In this document: positions 1 to 11,439 of the stretch, piece by piece
How positions within the stretch are numbered: position 1 is the first letter of the stretch
Layout of the letters: each line of letters starts with the position of its first letter
Assembly (NCBI RefSeq): GCF_964340395.1
Contig: NC_135568.1
Coordinates: 11,347,776 to 11,411,775, forward strand
DNA: 64,000 nt
DNA from: Glandiceps talaboti
Taxonomy: Eukaryota; Hemichordata; Enteropneusta; Spengelidae
Direction of reading: 5' to 3'
Position numbers and translations under genes: made by a program
The notes under the pieces: generated by a model
What the model was told of the DNA's origin: nothing
The model's input: the letters and a program-made list of their open reading frames with translations, nothing else
Database searches by the model: none

Positions 1-1060
1 TTCTTGATTGAAGTTTGCGCAATGAAAGAATATAATAATTAAAGAATGTTATCGTAGGTATAGTATCAGAACACGGAGATGTACGGAAGGAACAAATTGG
101 CTATTGGTATCTTTCTCTCTCTTTAAATATTTATACTATGTGACTTTACATTACTGATAATGGAGGTAAACTTTGCTAAAAGGTTTTCTTTAATGTTATC
201 TTTGAGTTTACAATGACACGAAATGTTCCAAAACAGGTATGGTTGAAACGTTAATCTGGTTACTGAAATGTGTTGTCTTTCTGTACATGTATTTCTATAT
301 ATTTATGTCAATCCTGAATGAATCTCTCGGGAGATCAAATACAAATATTGCTGAAATTTTGGATCAAGACTGATTTTAAAGCGAATTAGTTGTTTTTAAT
401 GGCCCAAACACTAATCTGAATGGATGGATATTAAAGAGAGTTATGGCCCAAATAGCGGTACTGATGACATTTCTCAGCTTTTCCCCGAGATTCACAACAC
501 CATCACTGATAGCAGAAGTGTTGTGAAAAATCACTCCACTGATGGTCAGTGGTGCCTGCTTAGTACAATGTTTCTGCAAAGTGCTAGTTTGTAGAGTAGT
601 AGTGATGTATGGATATCTCACTTCAAACTCAGCTGTCTATTTTACACCGTATCTTTTAGAAGTACATGACGGTACATAAAGGTGGAACCATAGAAAGTAT
701 GAAAATTACATTTGCATGTACATACATGTATGCAACGATCTGTTTTGCAAAGATGATATATAACATGCTAATATGATACATACGATTAACTCGTTTTCTA
801 CCCAAAGATGCCATCTTATTTTATTAATTATATTAAGAATTATGTAAAAATAGCAATGCAACAGGCCAGGCTTCTCAAAATATAAATTTCTGGTGCCACC
901 ATTCAAATATTTTTTATATTGAACTGCAGATGATTATGAACTCATTAATTTTCAGTGTACAAACTGACAGGGGGTCAATGTGTGTTCCATACGCACTGGA
1001 GAAAATGTAACGGAAATACTGAAATATATACATACACCCACACATACACAATGCATATAT
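1..1060. other. Intergenic or intronic DNA without a visible gene
   Basis: AT-rich sequence with no supported exon. Short open frames occur on the minus strand near 376-621 and 706-906, but they have no splice or codon support. Several TACATGTA-type palindromes (for example around 715-735) fit the general background of this genome. Confidence 0.5.
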
Positions 1061-1068
1061 AGATGTAT

Positions 1069-1115
1069 AGATGGATGGATGGATGGATGGAGGGATGGGT
1101 GGATGGATAGATAGC

Positions 1116-1163
<48 letters not shown>

Positions 1164-1190
1164 CATGTAGATAGATAGATATATAGATAT

Positions 1191-1234
<44 letters not shown>

Positions 1235-1248
1235 GTAGGTAGGTAGAC

Positions 1249-1282
<34 letters not shown>

Positions 1283-1366
1283 GTAGGTAGGTAGGTAGGT
1301 AGGTAGGTAGGTAGGTAGGTAGGTAGGTACATTTGTAGGTATAGTAGATAGATAGATAGATAGATA
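1069..1366. repeat. Compound tetranucleotide microsatellite (GATG/GATA/GTAG)n
   Basis: About 300 bp of tetranucleotide units passing from GATG/GGAT through a long GATA block to a GTAG block and back to GATA. Three overlapping minus-strand frames (914-1423) read as Ser-Ile-Tyr-Leu or Pro-Thr-Tyr-Leu runs. These are translations of the repeat, not genes. Confidence 0.97.
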
Positions 1367-1799
1367 TGCACGCCCACACACACACTCCACTAGATCAACT
1401 CCTGAATGACTTAATACATACACACACAGGGACCTAAAGTTAACACCTAGCTATCTCAGTGTTAATTCTTGACACTCACGCTAGGAAATTGGCAAGTTCT
1501 ACTCAAACTGTACATGTATATATTGTATACAAATCCATCTATACGATATGTCAATAGTAAGAAATTTTGCCATTTTGTTTTGTTCTATTTATGACTATTA
1601 TAAAGTTGATATGATTTGACTGTGGTTGCAATGCATTATATATGAGGTGTCTGGTTAGGATGGTAATAGATCAAGGTCAGTCACTGATACCTGGAACATC
1701 TCATGTCTTTTCATTGTTGTGGCTTCTTATTTTTCATTATTTCTTTTCTTTATTTATGGTTGTACACTACTATTTTATTTTTACATTGAGTACATGTAG

Positions 1800-2690
1800 A
1801 TGCATCATATCATCACTCTGTATAGAGCTGGGACATTTCATCTGAAAATGTTTCTGTTATGAAAACATTTATTATATTGAAGTACAAGATACTATATCAT
1901 GTCTCCTCCCCCCCCCCCCCCCGCCTCCCCTCCCCTTTTGTTGTGTGGATATGATCACTCCCTAATTAAGATAGCGAGTGTCAACACTAGATGTCTCCAA
2001 AAATGTACATTGCAAGATCAGGATGTCATCAGAAATGTCACTCTACTGTAAGTACAATTAAACCGATTTATCAATTCAATAGCTTATAATATCACCACAT
2101 CGTAATAAAAGTTTTTAGTTTGTGTCTATGTGAGTTAGCTAAAAGTTAGCTTACTGTTTTTGTCTAAAAATATTTAGATTCTATGAAAAGGACAGTAAAA
2201 GAGACTTGGGACAACACTGTATCTTTTGTGTGCATTTTTTAATAGAGTGCAGCCCCTTTTTTTAAGCGAACAACACTTGTATTTTTATGTTGGATGTTTA
2301 CAAACAGTATACATGACATTTACAGAGTACGCACAATACCAAGGGTCATTTCTTTTCAAATGTTTAGACGCTATGAAAAGGAATGAAACAGATACCCAGA
2401 ACATATTTATATTTCTAATTGTTTGCTACTATTGTTGTCTTTGTAATTTATATACTTCCATATTTCAATAGATGCAATATGTAGCTTTATTTATCCCAAT
2501 ATGGAAAGTTTGAATTTTTATGTGGGCAACGCTTTTTGTATTTTTATATACAATAGAACAGTATATAGCACATACAACATATTGTTATGAAAATTTAACC
2601 ATAACTGAGCACGTTTCTATACTGAGGGGCATTTCATCTAAAATATTCAGACAATGTTACAACATAATTATTATTTGAAGTTGAAGAAAT
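1800..2690. repeat. Degenerate tandem repeat region
   Basis: Related phrases recur at intervals of roughly 190-280 bp. A 'TAGA..CTATGAAAAGGA' phrase is seen near 2175 and 2365. An 'ACAC/GCTTTTTGTATTTTTAT' phrase is near 2270 and 2530. A 'GGG.CATTTC.T.T.AAAAT.TT' phrase is near 1825, 2345 and 2625. The units are old and diverged. The plus-strand 81-codon frame at 2226-2471 lies inside and is not convincing as a gene. Confidence 0.4.
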
Positions 2691-2802
2691 TGAATAGACC
2701 TTTTTAATGTAAATTTGTAGTTATTAAGTACGAAAAACTGCATAATAATTTTGTACTTACACACATGAAGTAAATAGTAATGGTAGACTTTACAACTCAG
2801 GA

Positions 2803-2826
2803 GGGGGTGGGGTGGGGTGGGGTGGG
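2803..2826 (+). other. G-rich tract with G-quadruplex potential
   Basis: The plus strand carries five runs of three or more G separated by single T bases (GGGGGT GGGGT GGGGT GGGGT GGG), which fits the standard intramolecular G4 pattern. Formation and function are inference. Confidence 0.6.
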
Positions 2827-3597
2827 TTGATCACCACATTCAGCAAACATCATATGTGATGCATCCATCTAATATTCAATGAATGTGTATTGATATTATG
2901 ACTAGAATATTACACAGCTTTCAAATTTTCAATCAAAGATTAAAAAGAATATTTTACAAAGAGCACTTTCCATATCTTCCACGCGAGACTAAAAGCTCTT
3001 TAATTTCAAAAGAAAGGGTGGTATTTTTTATGAACCTGGAGTAAGATCAGTGTTCAGGTTACAATTAATTGGTTTATTTTACACTCATGAAAAATCAACC
3101 ATTTATTCATAGCCCGAATATTCATGCCATGCCATATGTTAAATTACTTGGTGTAACAAAAACTCAAACAAGGTTAAAATCTAAAGTAAATGTCTTCAAT
3201 TCTTGAATAAAAGATTGAAAATAATAGTAAATATATCAAATTTTAAACATGAATTATGGGCTGCAATCTTTTTGTTATCTTTTCTCTGTATTGGTTTAAA
3301 ATAGATCTCTTGAAAAGTAATATGTCATCATTAAATTATTACTGAAATAGCACTATAAGTATATAAGTTCTATTCTTTTCCTTTATATTACCTACCATAT
3401 GTATCTTTTCTAGTTATAAATCATAGAAGCCGATGTACCATATTTTGACATTATATTTATAGTTACTGTAAAAATGTCACAAATTGTCACAACTCACATA
3501 ATTCATGGTGAAATGGTATGCAGGTTTCGATCGCACAGTAACAGTATGAATTCAGCCATTGTCTGTTATTAGAACTTTTTGGTGTTGGAAAAACTAG

Positions 3598-3621
3598 TGG
3601 GTGGGGGTGGGGGTGGGGGGG
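3598..3621 (+). other. Second G-rich tract with G-quadruplex potential
   Basis: Four plus-strand G runs (GGG, GGGGG, GGGGG, GGGGGGG) are separated by single T bases. The tract lies about 0.8 kb downstream of a similar tract in the same orientation. Between the two there is AT-rich DNA with no convincing exon. Confidence 0.6.
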
Positions 3622-4445
3622 ATACAATGTAAATGTGTAACCTGCAAGTAAAAACCAAGTGCATTTGTTTGATCATGGTAAACAGGAATGTGGCAAGTTT
3701 CATGCAAACACATACAATGTAATTAGTGTGAGTACCTAATATCAAAGAATAAACTTGTCAAGCTCTTGTCAAGCTTAACATGACTGGATGAACTTTGTTA
3801 TAATGAGCTAAATCTAGATTTTGTTGCAGAATGGAGTGGCTACAGTGTTTATTCGGTTGTGGTTGGAGCTTGTGGGTACATAAAAAACAATGGCGGAATT
3901 GTCAGCCTACTGGTATGCGGTGTGCAAACATTTTTGTGAATATTCAAAAAAATTTATCTGGATTTATCAATATACTTTAAAATAAAAGATGTCGGTACTT
4001 ACTGGTATGCAAATTTTACTCTATGATCTTTTATATAGTGCGAAAGTGCGTACGACAGAATATTGTGATTCAAGTTTACAATTCTATATAATTTGTGAAA
4101 TGAAAGATGCCAATGTACATTTTGTGTACTGGAATTGTTCTGGAAATGTTCGTAAAAATCTATAAAATATGCGCACTATCTGTGACCTTGTTTTGTGCTA
4201 ACTGCAGCTTTAGTATGACAGAATGTTGTTGCGCTAGTTTAACAGAAAGAAGTCATTCCAAGTGTAGGGTTGACGGAGGAGCAGCCGTTGGAAAAGTGAC
4301 TGATGAGAATGGCCTACACATGCAAACATCAAGGTATCTATTAAAATTTAAATGGAGTAGAAAGCTGTTTCCTTTGGGATGACATTACAGACTATCACCA
4401 TCACCGTGTTCAATTCAAAACTATCCACTGCCATCTTGGCGTGCA

Positions 4446-4875
4446 AGTATCTGTCACTTTACACACCAAAAATAACGGCAAAGCTACCAGCAAAATTTTG
4501 TCATAAAATGTTCCCTGATAAAGTAGGCTGGAATCTCATAATTTGAGCTTCAGGCAATCGCTTTTGGAGTTAAAGCTAATCAAAATTGCTCATGCGGAGT
4601 TTGGGTATTTTCAAACTGAAGTGAATTAACTTACAACACATTCAGTGTAGGGGATGTTGACAGATCAGTACAAGTGTCTGTCACTTTATACTCTATACAG
4701 CTACCAGCAAAATTTATGAAATGTCCATTAATAAAGGAGGTTGGATTCTCATAATTTGAACCCAAGACAATCAATTAAGAAGTGTGAAAACTGTTTTAAA
4801 ATTACTAATAGGGAGGTCAAGTATTTTCAAACTGAAGTGAATGAACTGACGACACTTTTGGTGTAAGAGATGGAG
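4446..4875. repeat. Two-copy degenerate tandem duplication, unit about 228 bp
   Basis: The block from about 4446 is repeated from about 4674. Shared landmarks in order are TCTGTCACTTTA, AGCTACCAGCAAAATTT, TCTCATAATTTGA, CAATC, and GTATTTTCAAACTGAAGTGAAT. The copies have diverged through substitutions and small indels, so this is an old duplication. No coding capacity is evident. Confidence 0.75.
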
Positions 4876-5890
4876 ACCCTAATTTACAACATACTTGTAT
4901 ATTGAGTCAGATAAGAATAAAAATTGTAAAATCCATCTCCGTAAATTATTAGATATTTAAATATTCATGTTCAAAATACCTACTTCAACAATATGGGACA
5001 TAGGGAATATTACTATTTATACCATGTGCAAGCAAAGTTGTATGAATTCACACACAAAAATATGGAATTTATACCCTGCTCATTCTACATCATAACAATG
5101 CATATCTACATGAACATGTCATCACTGGCTTTGCGATATTTGAAATTTTTGTTGAAATATTCAGATACACCATTATTTCCCCCAGTATTGCTAAAAAATG
5201 CTTACACTGGTATAATTGTGTCTTCTCCAATATTTCTTTCATTGGAACAATACTGAAGAATAATATCTAAATGTAAATTTGTTCCTCTCTGCTACGATAG
5301 CAGTGCTATCAGAATTCCAAATCTCATTGAAGAAAACCTACCAGTCATTCTAAATACAAATGTATCCTTTAATACTTACTACTTTTCGTAAACTTTTTTA
5401 ATAATCTATATAAACGCTATCTTAGTGTCTATCAGATGTAGTGTTTCTAATGCTCACAAGATTTAATGGGATCCAGTTTCCATAGGGAACACACTTTCCC
5501 TGATGAGTCACAAAAGACAACTCAACACACACTAATGAGAAAACTTGAGGCTTTGAACCTTCCTCCAGATTATTGATCTCACAAATAATTCACACATTAC
5601 AATGTATGTTGTTTTAAGAATCAAAACAAGCATGAACGGTTACCATATTTGTCTATATTCTAAGGTCCTGTGTGGATTTTCGTTTTCCTGAATGTACAAT
5701 AGCGTTCTAGTATACGGTTTACAGAGGTTTCTTCAAACATTAAACCGCTCAATACAATGTACACATGTAGTTCTACACATTGTGGTCTTACAGGAGATAT
5801 GAAGATGCCTTGGTGTTTCACTTATGAGACATTTTTTGAACACACACAAACACAGACACACAGAAAACTTCAAATGCAAAAGAAACAATT
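4876..5890. other. Non-coding stretch
   Basis: AT-rich DNA. The 87-codon plus-strand frame at 4993-5256 has no splice signal or composition that sets it apart from background. I see no repeat or RNA gene here. Confidence 0.4.
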
Positions 5891-5892
5891 AA

Positions 5893-6420
5893 AGAGGTGC
5901 TGTGCACGGTGGGAATGAAGAAAAAGACAAGCTACTTATTGATAATAAGTTGGAAGGTAAACAATTGAAGCCATTAAAATCATCAACTCCAGGTGTAATT
6001 TTTCAGCAGAAGCCTGTTTCTGTGGTACTGGAATAGAACAGCAATGCTTTATCACTTTCAATGTGATTGGGTAACTGATCCTGCTGTGTGTGTTGAGTCT
6101 AGACTCAAGTTACAGCAAATTGTGTCTATCTTTGTTTCAATTGCAAAATGCAAAACAAAAAATGGTAAAGGTGCCGTTCACATCCAGGGATGTAGAAGTA
6201 AAAAAAGTTACCATGCTGATAATCAGTTGGAAAGTAAACAATTGAAGGCATTAAAATCATCAAGTCCATGTGTAATTTTTTCAGTAGAAGTCTGTTTTTA
6301 CTGGACTGTAAAAGAATTGCAATGCTTTATCATTTTTGAATGCGATTGGGTAACGGATACTGCAATGTGTGTTGTGTCTCTGTTATTGTTAGTCTAGAGT
6401 CAAATTGTGTCTATCTGTGT
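5893..6420. repeat. Two-copy tandem duplication, unit about 273 bp
   Basis: Unit 1 begins near 5893 and unit 2 near 6166. Shared landmarks are AGGTGCxGTxCAC, TTGGAA.GTAAACAATTGAAG.CATTAAAATCATCAA, GTGTAATTTTTCAG..GAAG.CTGTTT, AATGCTTTATCA.TTT, TGATTGGGTAAC and AAATTGTGTCTATCT. The 117-codon plus-strand frame at 6044-6397 straddles the duplication and is best read as an accident of it. Confidence 0.8.
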
Positions 6421-7505
6421 GTTAAAATATCATGTTCCATGAGAGAAGCACCAAGGCAACTTTATTTCTCCTGTATCAGATGTGTTTTCAGCTAAAATAT
6501 AATATCCGATCTAATGGATACCACGACTGCGCTACAAACGAGAAGTAATGACAACATCATGTATCAGATAGTGGAAATAAATTTCATATGTTGGCACATT
6601 TAGTGGAAAATTGGTATTTCAGATCTGTATCAGAGATTTTAATATCTTTATAGTAGCAAAGACATTATGGTAACGGAATCATGCCATATTAACAATAAAG
6701 GTTCGTTCATTTCCCTCGGCAAGTGACTATAATCAAACTTTTCAATGCACATGACATACACAGCCGATTTTTTGGCAAAGGATTACTTGCAACTATAATA
6801 CAGTAGGTGGGAAACTATAAGCTATTGCGTAAAAATTTACAAATTCACAATACATAATTTGCTAATCTTTGGGCAAAAAGCTACATGTATGGGAAAACAA
6901 CACAAATGGTGACAAACATCGATTTGGCTCAAAATGTCTGTTTTAACCATTACTTCAATGGACTGTCTGTATTAATCATTACTCCAATATTAAAAGTGAA
7001 CCCATGGCTGAAATAACAATGTTTGTTGAACAATACAAACATTTCCCCAATCCAATCTTTTTGGCAACATATTACCACTGTTTCAGACAACATCAATTTC
7101 CAAAACATCCACAAATGGTGGTCAGATGGACTGAGAAGTACGTCTTTCGCTTACAGGATGCAAAAACCAAGTGACCTACTTTCAGTTAAAGGACTGTATG
7201 GTATTAAAAATGGGGCTTCGTGTATGTACACGTAAATCACTTGGAATCGATGCAGCTAAGTATGATGTTCTGATCACTGCTGGAAGGCATGTTATGACAT
7301 AACAGCTGAAAGAATGAAAGATTAACTGAGACATGTATACCTAATACAGCTTTGTAATTTAATGACGGATGAAAGTGACTGTGCCAAGTGATAAGAAGAC
7401 ATATATACCAGATGTATTAGATGAAAACTTTTAAGTTTTAATAGATTTCTTGACCTTATATTGGTAAGTCCCTAAAGAAGTTAGTCTGAACTAACATAAT
7501 ATGAC

Positions 7506-7937
7506 TAAGGGATGATCAAACAGTGTCACACAAGCTCAATAAACAAACTTCGTTTGTTTACGGGAAGGGGGTCTGGCATGAAAGCGATCACTGAACTTCA
7601 TTTTCGCACTTCTAACCAAATTTCAACAGAAAACTTTCACTCTTTAAGTGACAAAAGCTTTTGTATTTACTACTGAGATGTTGATAAGTTGATAAAAATT
7701 TACTTCTAATGTGAGATATGGTGCTGGGTTTCTGGTAGCATTTTAATGTGTTTACAATGTTTTTACATTACATCGATCGTAGTGGTGTGACTGCTATAGT
7801 TTTCATCATAGTTTACATATATGAACGTTTGATGTCGTACTTGTGACCATTTGTTTAAGGGGAGAGGGAGGGGGTTTTGAACTAAACGAACAATGTTCGT
7901 TTGTTGAGCCAGTGCGACATTGTGCGATCGTCCCTAA
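7506..7937. mobile_element. MITE, PIF/Harbinger-like, with about 50-bp terminal inverted repeats
   Basis: The left end GGGATGATCAAACAG is mirrored by the reverse complement of the right end, GGGACGATCGCACAA. Similarity continues inward for about 50 bp, through GTGTCACACAAGCTCAATAAACAAAC and its counterpart. Both ends are bounded by TAA (7506-7508 and 7935-7937), which fits the 3-bp TWA target duplication of PIF/Harbinger elements. The interior of roughly 330 bp has no open frame, so the copy is non-autonomous. The superfamily call is inference from the TSD and the GGG terminus. Confidence 0.75.
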
Positions 7938-7939
7938 CC

Positions 7940-8910
7940 TTGCCTTAGCATGCACATAATAAATGCCCTAATATACCTACATGTAGTACACTGCAAATTT
8001 GATGGATGGCTTAGAGGGAATTTAACAAACATATTTAATCCTAGCAGCACAAAGCCTATTTGCCATGGTATTTCTAAGAGCTTTAAAGGCTAATGTTGCA
8101 ATCCCAGGTTCTCACATTAATGTTATCTTATTCATGGAGCCATATGAATTATATATTCTATTGTTCTCTGGACCAACTCTTTCTATAGTTCTGCCCAAAG
8201 ACTGTTTTTCCAAACTAGATTTTAATCCTACATGTAATCCATTGCCAAGCCTTCATGTTTTGAGTAAGTGTCTCATGCCAAGTCTATCCTGACTTCCTGG
8301 CTGTATTAACACAATACATGTATCTATAAATGAAACCATTTCAAATTTTTGCTAGCTTCCAAAATTAAATTTCCAGAAAATTGACAATATTTAATATTTG
8401 TTTGTATATATACAGCACCTACTTTGAAAACTGCATGATCAGAAATTAATTTTTTTTATTTCATGTTGCACAAAATTGACATTTATATCATACATGTACA
8501 CTTTACAAAATGTAGGTCTTATAAAATAAAATGTGTTGCATGAAATTGCTCATTTTCTGTCACATAACCTTTATAAATAACTTTCACACATTACTTTTTT
8601 TCAATTTTCAATAACAAAAGAGGCTTGTATCCAGTGACAAGTTTTTGATTATATAATTACCATATTCATGAAAGACTTGAATCTGTCATCAAATAATAAT
8701 TGTGCATTTTGTAAATTAATCCTCTCCGTGTTTTGGACATGCTGTCCAGATCTTCGTAAAGGGGCAATCGAGGTTAAGGATTATTGAGACAGACAGAAAC
8801 TAAACCGATCATACAAGTGAGCAAGTAAACATTGGAACTCCACTAAATGTACAATGTAAGAAGTCATCAGAAACGCCATCAAGAATACACTTAACCAAGT
8901 GGCATATAAT
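7940..8910. other. Non-coding stretch
   Basis: AT-rich DNA with scattered TACATGTA palindromes. The 75-codon plus frame at 8065-8292 has no splice support and is not called as a gene. Confidence 0.4.
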
Positions 8911-8915
8911 TACAA

Positions 8916-8985
8916 TGGGTAACACTGAAGTAAAGCACTTTCTCTATGTGCTACACTCATTAATAGCATTCACATCAAGTGTAAA
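8916..8985. repeat. Inverted copy of the 69-bp tandem unit
   Basis: This segment resembles the reverse complement of the tandem units at 9090-9290. Shared landmarks are AACACTxAAGTAAAG and TATGTxCTACA, followed by an AATAGxATxCACATCA-like tail. It lies about 100 bp from the array in opposite orientation, so the locus could fold back on itself. Confidence 0.55.
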
Positions 8986-9084
8986 AGTACTGTTTCAATT
9001 GGTTTATTTACAAGCCTAGTATGTGGCCTTTCTAATGTGGTCAATTAGCAAATGAAACAGTATTTTTTTACACATGATATGGAT

Positions 9085-9290
9085 GCTATAAATGCTTTTG
9101 GTACATACAGAAAATGCTTTACTTTGGTATTATGGGTTGTACTTGATATAGATGCTATAAACGATTGTAGTACATAGAGAAAATGCTTCACTTTGGTGTT
9201 ATGGGTTGTATGTGATATGGATACTATGAACGATTGTGGTACATACATAAAACACTTTACTTTAGTGTTATGGGTTGTAAACCAATGTCT
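9085..9290. repeat. 69-bp tandem repeat, about three copies
   Basis: The phrase ATGGGTTGTA recurs at about 9132, 9201 and 9270, exactly 69 bp apart, with GTACATA.A.AAAATGCTT and CTTTGGTxTT between. Because 69 is divisible by 3, the minus frame 9045-9296 stays open and encodes a 23-residue repeat (Thr-His-Asn-Thr-Lys-Val-Lys core). This is probably a by-product, but a repeat peptide is not strictly excluded. Confidence 0.75.
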
Positions 9291-9299
9291 ATTCAATAG

Positions 9300-10240
9300 C
9301 TGTCAGCATGTACCAGCAAAAACAGTTTTAATTTGTGTCTACCTTTGTGAGCCGAGACCTTGATTGCCACTGTCATAATTACATGTATGTGGTTATATCT
9401 AGAATTTTGTTACATGTACAACACAAAGAGGTTTACTATATTAGTAGAACAACAATATCACTTAAATATTTAATGCACAAACCATCTGCTTTTTATTTCC
9501 TGAAAAAAAAAATTCTGAGTAGTCACCATATTTTGGTACATGTATATAAATATAAATGTCATTATTCATCCAGGTCTTGAAATGAACTGTTTACTTTGGT
9601 AGTCTTAGTTGGCTACCAATTTCAGAAACTGGTAGAATAAGGATGGTGACCTATATTCCTGAACTGAAAACAGAGTTCCTCTGTTGGCAATATATGTTTT
9701 ATTTACATACCTTTATGTCCATAAATCTTCCATCCTTAAATCATTGCATAATTAGTGGTCGCCTGAGTGGGTTACCAGCTACAAATTATGTATGGTACGT
9801 AGTCTGTGGACACAGTACTACTGTTAATTTGGAACCCTGACATTATACCAACCCATGCCCACATTCAACATATGTACAATAGCTTTGGTACCTTCAAATA
9901 TTAAAATTGCTATTATTTGGAATATTTTATTTGAAATTATGCATTTTTGCACTTTTGTCTATTTTGTTTGTGATTGGCTAACAGCAATTGTCTTTCTCTT
10001 CAAACTACAGCTTATCAAATAATTCTGGTGAGACTTGGTGTCGCTGGTGAGCATTATCCAAGATAAAAAGTTGATAAAATAAACTTATGAATATTTATAA
10101 ACCACGGTTGAAAGAACAAATTGAGTACCGACTGCTGCTCTGATCCACAGTCAGGACATGTTGTTGACATGTTTTCTTTTTACAGTAATCGAGTACACAA
10201 ACAGCTTGAAATTTTGAGTTTTAAAATATAAAGATACCCT
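9300..10240. other. Non-coding stretch
   Basis: AT-rich DNA with several TACATGTA motifs. The plus frames at 9335-9580 and 9643-9840 have no splice or compositional support. Confidence 0.4.
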
Positions 10241-10246
10241 GTAAAT

Positions 10247-10596
10247 TTACTATGTTTAATAAAAACTTTTATGTTAAAATACGATAAAATATGTTGGTTT
10301 CAATCACTTTTACTTATCAGTACAAAGTTAGCATCAATCCGAACTAAAGTGGAAGTGGTGTATGGGCCTTACCAGGCAACGTCAGGTAAATACGTTGTTG
10401 ACTGTTTCTATTGTTACTGTAAAGGTGTAACAAAATAGTAGTCAACAATACGTTTAATGGAAGTATCCTTGCAAGGTCCATACATCATCAATTGGGTCTA
10501 ACTTCAGATCAATACCAACTCTGTACGGCTTAGTGAAAGTGAATGAAACTAATGCATTTTATCTCTTTATCGTCCATTTTTTTATTAAACATACTT
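10247..10596. mobile_element. 350-bp near-complete palindrome (foldback element or MITE)
   Basis: The two halves are inverted copies meeting at about 10421. The centre is TTGTTAC-TGTAAAGG-GTAACAA. Outward the pairs include GTTGTTGACT/AGTCAACAAT, GTGTATGGxCCTT/AAGGxCCATACA, GTACAxAGTT/AACTCTGTAC, GATAAAAT/ATTTTATC and TATGTTTAATAAAA/TTTTATTAAACATA. Arms are about 175 bp with almost no loop, and each terminus carries TA. This fits a Tc1/mariner-type foldback MITE. A transcript through it would form a long hairpin. Confidence 0.75.
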
Positions 10597-10764
10597 AATA
10601 GTAGTATTTCACTCAATGTACTTTCCCCTTTTAACACGGAAACACTTTATTGGATAAATACACATTTGACACATGTACTGTTCTTCAAAAATTCACAACA
10701 ATTTAGCAACTTCTGAAAGCCAAGTCTGTTTAGATGTTTATTTCGCTTTATATAATGCTCTATT

Positions 10765-11268
10765 CCGGTTGTTTTCTGTATATATCTTTATTTTTATATT
10801 TATTTTTACTTTGTACAAAGGGGCCGGTGGCCTAATGTACTGAATAAACTACCATATTAAACATTTTGAAAGCCAAGTCATTCCATTCCAAACACTCTGT
10901 AAAGTACAGTCTGAAAACGGAAATTAAATTTGTTGCATCAAAAGCAGCCATCCTTCTGGCCTCTCCCTGAATGGGAAAATGGTACCTGTATTTACGGCAG
11001 CTGACAGCCGATAGCTCCAACAACACATCTGCTTTTACTGTATGGTAATTAACCCTTACTAAACCAACAAATAGTCTCCATCAATCTCTGGGAAGGAAAC
11101 AAAAACTTCACATATGTTTTCATACCGACAATCTCAGCTGTTCAACAAACTAGCTCAAACTGCATGCATAAAGCATTAATGAGAGCAAAAACAGAATGGT
11201 GGTCACTTATGCTTGAAATACAAACCGTTTATTAAGTTAAGAAGTCCAATCATATTCCTATTCTAATA
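10765..11268 (-). other. Probable 3' UTR and poly(A) region of a minus-strand gene
   Basis: Directly downstream of the terminal exon ending at 11269, the minus strand carries several AATAAA hexamers in a short AT-rich block (about 10780-10815). It also contains an open frame of about 85 codons (roughly 10832-11084) without a clear start. There is a second strong acceptor near 11090 (TTTCCTTCCCAG) followed by an eight-codon frame ending in TAG, which could be an alternative last exon. UTR status is inference from position. Confidence 0.35.
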
Positions 11269-11435
11269 CTAAGCGGATTTTAACTCCTTAACTTGAATAA
11301 TATTAGTATCTATGATACATTCGGTCCACTGTTCGTCAATGTTGAAACCATGTATGTGATGAATTTTATCAAGATCCTGGCAGACTTTCTGAGCACTGTC
11401 CGTATCTAAAGCTATTAGTATTAGGTTTTGTAGGA
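11269..11435 (-). CDS. Terminal coding exon of an unidentified minus-strand gene
   Basis: After the acceptor CTCTTTGCCAG the frame runs two bases plus 54 codons to TAG. The deduced tail is mixed and soluble-looking, with a hydrophobic start (LILIALDT), then CQDLDKIHHIHGFN and EQWTECIIDTN, ending in KELKSA. The composition (acidic, basic and His residues, one Trp, two Cys) differs from the Phe/Tyr/Ile-rich junk frames nearby. It enters in phase 1, so the preceding exon must end one base into a codon. No family was recognised. Upstream exons should lie at higher coordinates; candidates are listed separately. AATAAA signals follow about 450-500 bp downstream. Confidence 0.5.
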
Positions 11436-11439
11436 CTGG

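Noticed and set aside
914-1423. Three overlapping minus-strand ORFs of 136-169 codons
   Set aside because: They are translations of a tetranucleotide microsatellite (Ser-Ile-Tyr-Leu / Pro-Thr-Tyr-Leu runs) with no unique coding sequence.
6044-6397. 117-codon plus ORF, considered as a gene
   Set aside because: It spans the junction of an old tandem duplication, its two halves are diverged repeats in different frames, and it lacks exon boundaries.
10832-11026. Minus ORF with protein-like composition, considered as a coding exon or retroelement tail
   Set aside because: No reverse-transcriptase or other motif is visible, there is no clear start, and it lies in the probable 3' UTR between a stop and AATAAA signals.
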